64,000 bases of DNA from the NCBI GenBank assembly GCA_015680685.1, contig MNCI01033651.1, positions 432,733 through 496,732 of the forward strand. The letters run 5' to 3'. Below are positions 58,696-64,000 of the stretch, in pieces. The stretch is from Gnetum montanum (lineage: Eukaryota; Streptophyta; Gnetopsida; Gnetales; Gnetaceae). The notes under the pieces were generated by a model, which searched no databases, was not told where the DNA came from, and saw only the letters and a list, made by a program, of their open reading frames with translations. The position numbers and the translations under genes were made by a program. Position 1 is the stretch's first letter. Each line of letters starts with the position of its first letter.

Positions 58696-60708
58696 TGAAA
58701 CACCACAAAAATTTGGACCTAACACTTTTGGACAAGAATCGAGCTAATTCATGGTGCTTCCTAGCATGACCGAAACCCGCGAGCTTCACAAACAGCACCA
58801 AATGGAGTCAAATCAAGAAAGTAAAAGTTCCCCGAGATCCATTGGAGACTACATCAACATCTGGCAACAAGAACTGCAAGTTTCAAACTCAAAACACTTA
58901 GTTTTGACTAAGTATGCTTCTTGCACATAGGCCTGCACACCCAGCGTGCAGCTCAGCATGCAGCAACTTTTGGACCCAAAAAATGAGCCAAAGCATGCCA
59001 GAATTAAGCATCTGGACCTTCAAGACCTTCACTAGGGTCCCCAGTAGCTCTCAGGCACCTAAAAATCAAATTTTAGGCTCCAAATGATGGGTTTTCATTC
59101 ATGCACGCCCAGCGTGCACCATCAAGGATCCCTTAGAACAGGCACCCCAGAACAAGATCTCCACCTACAATCGACTCTCAAAGGCAAGAAAACTATCAGG
59201 CATCATCCCAGGCTCTCAAAAAATGAAGATTCAAATTGAAATGATGCACTTCCATGACCTATACGTTGGGCATATATACTCTACACGCCCAGCATGCACA
59301 AACAAAAGTGTGGTCAATCAGGCGATTCAGCCAACCTGCACGCTGACCTACACACCCAGTGTCTATGCCTAGCATGCAACACAGCGTACACCCATTGAAG
59401 CCTTCCAAAACCATGTCAGATCAAGTCCAAATAAGCTGAAAATCCATAGGCAGCATTCTCATGACACCAGAGCCCAAATCCAAGGGCCAAGTTCAAGATT
59501 TTCTATTGTAATAGTAGTGTTTGTTTGTAAAGTTCAATTCTTGTGTGTTGGTCAAATCTGTAAGCTAGGTTCACATGCCCAGTGTATACACGCTAGCACG
59601 CAGCACACTGTACAGTTGTAATATTCTTTGCACTCGGGCAACGCAGCCACATGTCATCTGACCCATAATTTTGTCACCCACGACCACCCATACCCTTCCA
59701 GATCTGAATCTAACACCCAAGATCTCATAAAAAGCGTAATTTTTCACCACACCAAAAGGGAGGGGGAGAATGTTTTGAAAAACAGAGAGACCGATTGAGC
59801 AAATCGGGAGGCGAATCCTGTACGCTAGACTTCTACCCTGCACGCTAACCATACAGCCTTCATGCTGTGCCTGCAGTCTAAACCAGCATATCATCATCCC
59901 TCCACATCCACTGGGGCTCTTCGTCTGCCTTGTGTCAGATCCACAACTGTGTTCAGACCGGTGCACTGTAATCTCCATTTTGCAATAAAGTTGCTTCATT
60001 TCTGGTCAAGATTTGTTACAGTTTTCATTCATTCTTGTTTACCTTTTGCTTATATTTCTGCACATTTACGTTCTGGTTTATGCTTATTACGTTGTCTACA
60101 CATAACCCAGCATATTGCACATTGGCATCCATTTGGGGAAATCCTTGTCTGATCCACGTGCGGACCACCCAAGGTAATCTACCTTCGTTAGTTCCAGCTC
60201 GCCCTCAAGCGAAGGTAGGGTCTTCCATGCCTGTCTATAGATCTTTCGGTGTCCATTTCATTCCAACTATGCACCAACGATTTCAGACAGTACAACCAGC
60301 ATACCATCATCCCTCTGCATTCACCAGGGCTTTTCGTCTGCCTTGTGTCAGATCCACAACTGCGTTCAGACCGGTGCACTGTAATCTCCATTTTACAATA
60401 AAATTGCTTCATTTCTGATCAAGATTTATTACAGTTTTCGTTCATTCTTGCTTACCTCTTTATTTATGTTCTTGCACATTTACGTTCTGGTTTACGCTTA
60501 TTACGTTGTTTACACATAACCCAGCGTATGGCACATTGGCATATGTTTAGGGAAATCCTTGTCTGATCCACGTGCGGACCACCCAAGGTACTCTATCTTC
60601 GTCAGTTCCAACTCGTCCTCAAGAGAACGTAGAGTCTTCTATGCTTGTCTGTAGATCTCTCGGTGTTTGTTTCACTCCAGCCTTGCACCAATGATTTCGG
60701 ATGGTACA
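58696..60708 (+). repeat. Solo LTR of a Tat-like element
   Basis: 2013 bp, TGAAACACCACAAAAATTT to GGATGGTACA, flanked by a perfect TGTTC duplication and with no internal sequence: the product of LTR-LTR recombination. It matches the Tat-1 LTR at both ends and in R/U5, but its U3 repeats use a GCGTGCA/GCATGC core (58935-59400) instead of GCGTATACGC. Its 3' part is tandemly duplicated (59882-60295 and 60296-60708). Confidence 0.9.
59882..60708 (+). repeat. Tandem duplication (2 x about 413 bp) inside the solo LTR
   Basis: Both units run from ACCAGCATA(T/C)CATCATCCCTC to the LTR-terminal segment ending ACAGTACA or ATGGTACA. Scattered substitutions show the duplication is not recent. Confidence 0.88.
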
Positions 60709-60713
60709 TGTTC
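60709..60713. repeat. Target site duplication TGTTC (solo LTR, right)
   Basis: Matches 58691-58695. Confidence 0.9.
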
Positions 60714-61590
60714 ATCGTGTTTTCTGTTGGTCTCTCATGCCTTGGCAGGTTCTCTTGGTTTGGAGTCTTCATGGGTCAACCCCAATTATTGGCACCCGGG
60801 CCCGCGGACCCTGGTGTTGAGGGTATGTAGGGGCTACAAAGGCTGTTGCCTGCTATGGGGAGGACCCACCTGCATATTCCTAGTTCCGCCTGTTAAGCCT
60901 CCACTCCTTTGGATTCCTTGGTTGCTTGTTTTCAGTGTCCCATCATTTGATTTCATCCTCGCAAGAGTGTTTTTTTACTCCTATTCTCCAATTTTGTCTC
61001 TTTTTCATGCTCCATTTTCTTTCTCTTATCTTTAGCCATGATCCAGCCTTTTCTGCGCTTCAACCACCTTGATTTGGGTTTTCAAATTCATCATTTCGGG
61101 TGTTTTATGGGTTGGTCAACGCTGGTCCACGGGTGAACAGTGCTACATATACAGGGCCCCGTATACGCAGTGCCTGCGTATACACGGCCTTGTCGACGCA
61201 ACACCCAACCTCTATATATACCCCGTCACACTTCTTCATTTTTCATCATTTGGAGTCCAAATTGGGAGGATTTTTTGCCGTTTTTTCTACCTAACCCTTT
61301 CCAACGCCCCTACATTCCATCACATGTCCACATCAACCTGTCCTTGCCCTTTTTATGCACCTAGAGGTATGCTCTTAGTCATGGGGGGCTGATGCCTTTG
61401 TGTAATTAATTAATTAAGTAATTAGTTTGTTAATTATGAAAAATTTGGCCCTAACCCCTAACTTAACGCTTCGGGAAACTTAACAGTGTGCTTGTGTCAT
61501 TAACATAACTTGATCAAACTGAGAAAGTATATATACACTATCTTAAACTACTTATGAATGGTCTAACAGACGGTTATGTGTTATTGCAAA
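60714..61590 (+). other. Ath-4 3' internal region, second part, and junction
   Basis: 60840-60890 resembles Ath-1 10485-10540. 61130-61200 carries GTATAC and GTCGAC palindromes in the style of the Ath-4 U3 (ATACAGGGCCCCGTATACG against TACAGGGCCGTGTATACAT), with a TATATATACC element at about 61211. 61376-61389 is polypurine-like. The parts may be a diverged LTR or a chimeric junction; undecided. Confidence 0.4.
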
Positions 61591-64000
61591 TGGCACCCAA
61601 GGGACGAAGGACCATCACAACCAAGGGACAAGGACCCACACACGGGAAGGGCAGACCCTTCTGCGAAAGACCTGACATGGAATCTGTTCACTAGATTCCC
61701 AAAGAGGAGATTCCCAACGAGCAATCGCTAGGGGATGAGACTCTTGGGATAGCACCGCAGCTTGAGGTCACCTTGACCCAAGCCTGCCTTGATGCTATCA
61801 AGCATTCCTCGAGCATGCACTAAAAGATGTGAGACTCCAACTGTAGAACTCTCTGATGTGGCCAATCATGACAACCAGTGGTGAATGGTACTTAGGAGAA
61901 ACTTACCTCTTCTGGACGAATCGGCAACCAAGATCAAGAGTAAGAATCAAAGACATTTATGTCTCTTACTCTTTAGAAGCAATAGAGCAAGCTCTGGGGT
62001 AGCCTAAAACTAGGGTAGATGTGGTAGAAATTCCAAAATAGGGCGATCTAGAGGTGAAGGTGCAATGGACCCAACGGTGCTACAGGGTAGAGCATAAAGA
62101 ATTCGGCTCCTTGACCATGGTGAAGAGAGTTTACTCAAAGATCGCGTCTTACCATTTGAATCCAACGGTAAGACCCAGCAAAATCACTACCTTCTCCGCT
62201 CGTGCATGTGCCGCCTTGAGTGGAAAATTTCCCATGATTCTTCTACAACTGTTGTTTTTGGATATTGAAAAAAGGTTCATTGAGAACGAACGTGGAAGAC
62301 GAGCTCTCCCCTTTCCCTGCCTAATCCGAAAGTTATGCAAACGAGCAGGGATAGCATGATATTCTAATGATATAATCCAACGTGCTCCAACTGCCTCGTG
62401 GCGAGAGATGATGAAAGATAAAACACCTACTACCACACAGATAGAAGAAGAGCAGCAACCACCTCCACCACATGCACAAACAACGTAGCCGGGATCGCAA
62501 AACACCGTAGAATACATCCGTGAGAACCGAGAAATTCTCTTAAGCTAGCAAGAGCAATCTGGCAGGACTGGTGGAGGAGAAGACCCTTGTTCTATCACCC
62601 TGCCATGAGCCACCTGGAACAAGTGGCTCAATCAGTCAGCCTACTTGAAAGGGCAGGGCCGATATTCTTCGCCGCCTGAGCACCAATTCCAACCAGAACA
62701 GATCTAAGCATCCAAGATGTATCAACCGCAACTCAATAATTATTCCCCGAAATCTTAGGGAATGCTGCTACTTTCTCAGTACACTTGGAGGATGGTGAGG
62801 AGGCGACGGTCATGGTGATGTAGCACCAGGGACAAGAAGTTGCATTCGAAGTAGTTGTTGATACAATTTCTACGGACCTCAATGCACCGGCAACACCTAT
62901 ACCAAACATCCATGGACTACAAGATGTACAAGTGTCTGCCAGAACTTCATGTAGCAAGATTGATGCAGCCCAACATGAAGAACTATTGGACCGACTGGTG
63001 GGAACTGGGCAACTGCATTCGGATGTCTTCGACCTTCCAGACAACATCACTACAACCCAGTTGGAGCTGCTATCAGCAAGGGGCAAGAGCATCATCTTGG
63101 AAGGGCAACTAGAAGCTGCTCAAGTTGCTTGTCAGTGCTTGGCAACGGAGGTAGCCAAAGTAAGAGCCCAGCTTGCCGATTCAGCCATCCTCAACTGTGA
63201 AATCACTAGAGATGAAGTTTTTCAAAAGCTTCAGCTTAAACTTCAGGTCGTTGAGGATGTGCGAGAGACAGCGATCCTAGACAAGTCCATAGTAGATGGC
63301 CGAGCATATTATTTAGAGAAGGACTTGGTGAAGATTCGTTAGGAGAACGTGTAGCTGACCGCGGAAGTTCATCGCCTGCGCAATGTTGGTGCAAAGAACG
63401 AACACATGAAGGATTTCATCCACCAACAGTAGGAGGAGCTAGCTAGGGTGAACGCAAACATAAGAAGGTTGGCAACTAAAAATAGAAATCTATTAATGGA
63501 GGAGGTTCGGGCATTGTGACAGAAGTTTGCAATCAAAATTGCCGCTTGGAAGAATGAGGCCCTAAAATTTGAAAAAGTCAAAAATCATTACAGGGACCAA
63601 GTGGGATTGTAGAAGGAGATGAACGAGAAGCACATTCAAGTCACTAAGGCAAGATGAACCAAGCACTTTAGTAGCTCTAAGAGGGAGGCAATATATGGCC
63701 ATCCATATTTGATGGGTTGAACGCCTACAACAAAGCAGAAATCCGTCTAAAGGAGCTGCAAATCGAGGAAATGACAGAATACATGGAATTGGCCAACCTT
63801 CGATATGCAAACCTGGCTATGTTCACAGCCAGGAGACCGCATTCAGAGTTAGAAAAGTAATTGGCTGCCTTCTATTCCCTATACGAGGGTGAGTTCTAGG
63901 TGCACAAGGCAACTAAACAAAAGTAGGCAACATCAAACACAGAACTCGAGGTCCTCCACCCAAGCTTTGAAGGACAACGTACATTCGTGGAGGACCTGGC
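61591..64000 (+). pseudogene. Putative plant transposon protein (Transposase_32-like) with coiled coil, partial
   Basis: ATG 61591 (MAPKGRRTITTKGQGPTHGK) starts a decayed frame. 61880-62355 holds a domain resembling the putative plant transposon protein family: WYLGETYLFW, VRIKDIYVSYSLEAIEQALG, the helical RVYSKIASYHLNPTVRPSKI, and RRALPFPCLIRKLCKRAGIA. A low-complexity Pro/Gln/Glu linker follows, then long heptad-rich coiled coil (62930-64000; for example EGQLEAAQVACQCLATEVAK). Stops and frame changes are frequent and the gene runs off the right edge. Such proteins are common in plant LTR elements as additional reading frames, role unknown. Which element owns it is not clear here. Confidence 0.6.

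Larger units (their letters stand above)
50493..61391 (+). mobile_element. Ath-4: Athila-type element with gag and pol; 3' end unresolved
   Basis: 5' LTR 50493-51297, primer site, gag, protease, RT, RNase H and integrase to 57435, then non-coding DNA holding the solo LTR 58696-60708. Sequence similar to the Ath-1 3' internal region is found at 60840-60890, so the element continues at least to there. A polypurine-like TAGTCATGGGGGG lies at 61376-61389, but the DNA after it does not resemble the 5' LTR. Confidence 0.65.

Overview
This window is repeat-rich plant nuclear DNA, almost entirely nested LTR retrotransposons and their decayed genes. Nothing is bacterial, and no intact single-copy host gene was found. 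Athila-type and Tat-type Ty3/gypsy elements, a SIRE/Maximus-like Ty1/copia element and heavy C-to-T decay fit a large plant genome. A gymnosperm or similar giant genome is possible, but the sequence alone does not prove it.

Layout. (1) Positions 1 to about 24.5 kb hold an old minus-strand Tat-type element, here Tat-2. Its gag (start near 22658) and protease (19.2-19.9 kb) read leftward, followed by a multi-exon gene on the opposite strand (exons between 1 and 18520). An Athila element (Ath-2, minus, 904-15831) sits in an intron of that gene. Ath-2 is itself split inside its protease by a gag-only Athila-like element (Ath-1, plus, 6008-12229, target duplication CTAAG). (2) 24534-29867 is a copia-type element with a gag remnant but no visible pol. 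(3) 30278-46090 is a complete 15.8 kb Tat-type element, Tat-1, with target duplication GCCCC, LTRs, primer site, gag-pro, RT, two RNase H domains, integrase and polypurine tract. Between protease and RT it carries an antisense gene of four coding exons bracketed by GGCCTTAAACT repeat arrays. (4) 47268-50492 holds a truncated Athila element (Ath-3) and the 5' end of another Tat-like element (Tat-3). (5) 50493 to about 61.4 kb is an Athila element with gag and pol (Ath-4), interrupted by a solo Tat-like LTR (58696-60708, target duplication TGTTC). (6) 61591 to the right edge is a decayed additional open reading frame resembling the putative plant transposon protein family (Transposase_32-like), followed by coiled coil.

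The most interesting signal is the antisense gene. It occurs in two diverged Tat elements at the same place (between PRO and RT), in the same orientation, with matching splice junctions, intron phase and exon lengths (269 versus 266 nt for the best pair). That makes it a long-standing component of this retrotransposon lineage rather than a chance insertion. Secondary signals are element-specific arrays of short palindromes in the U3 regions of nearly every LTR family, related arrays in the Tat-1 leader and in the long intron of the antisense gene, and two gag-only elements. All genes here carry stops, frameshifts or active-site losses. Positions were read by eye and may be off by a base or two.
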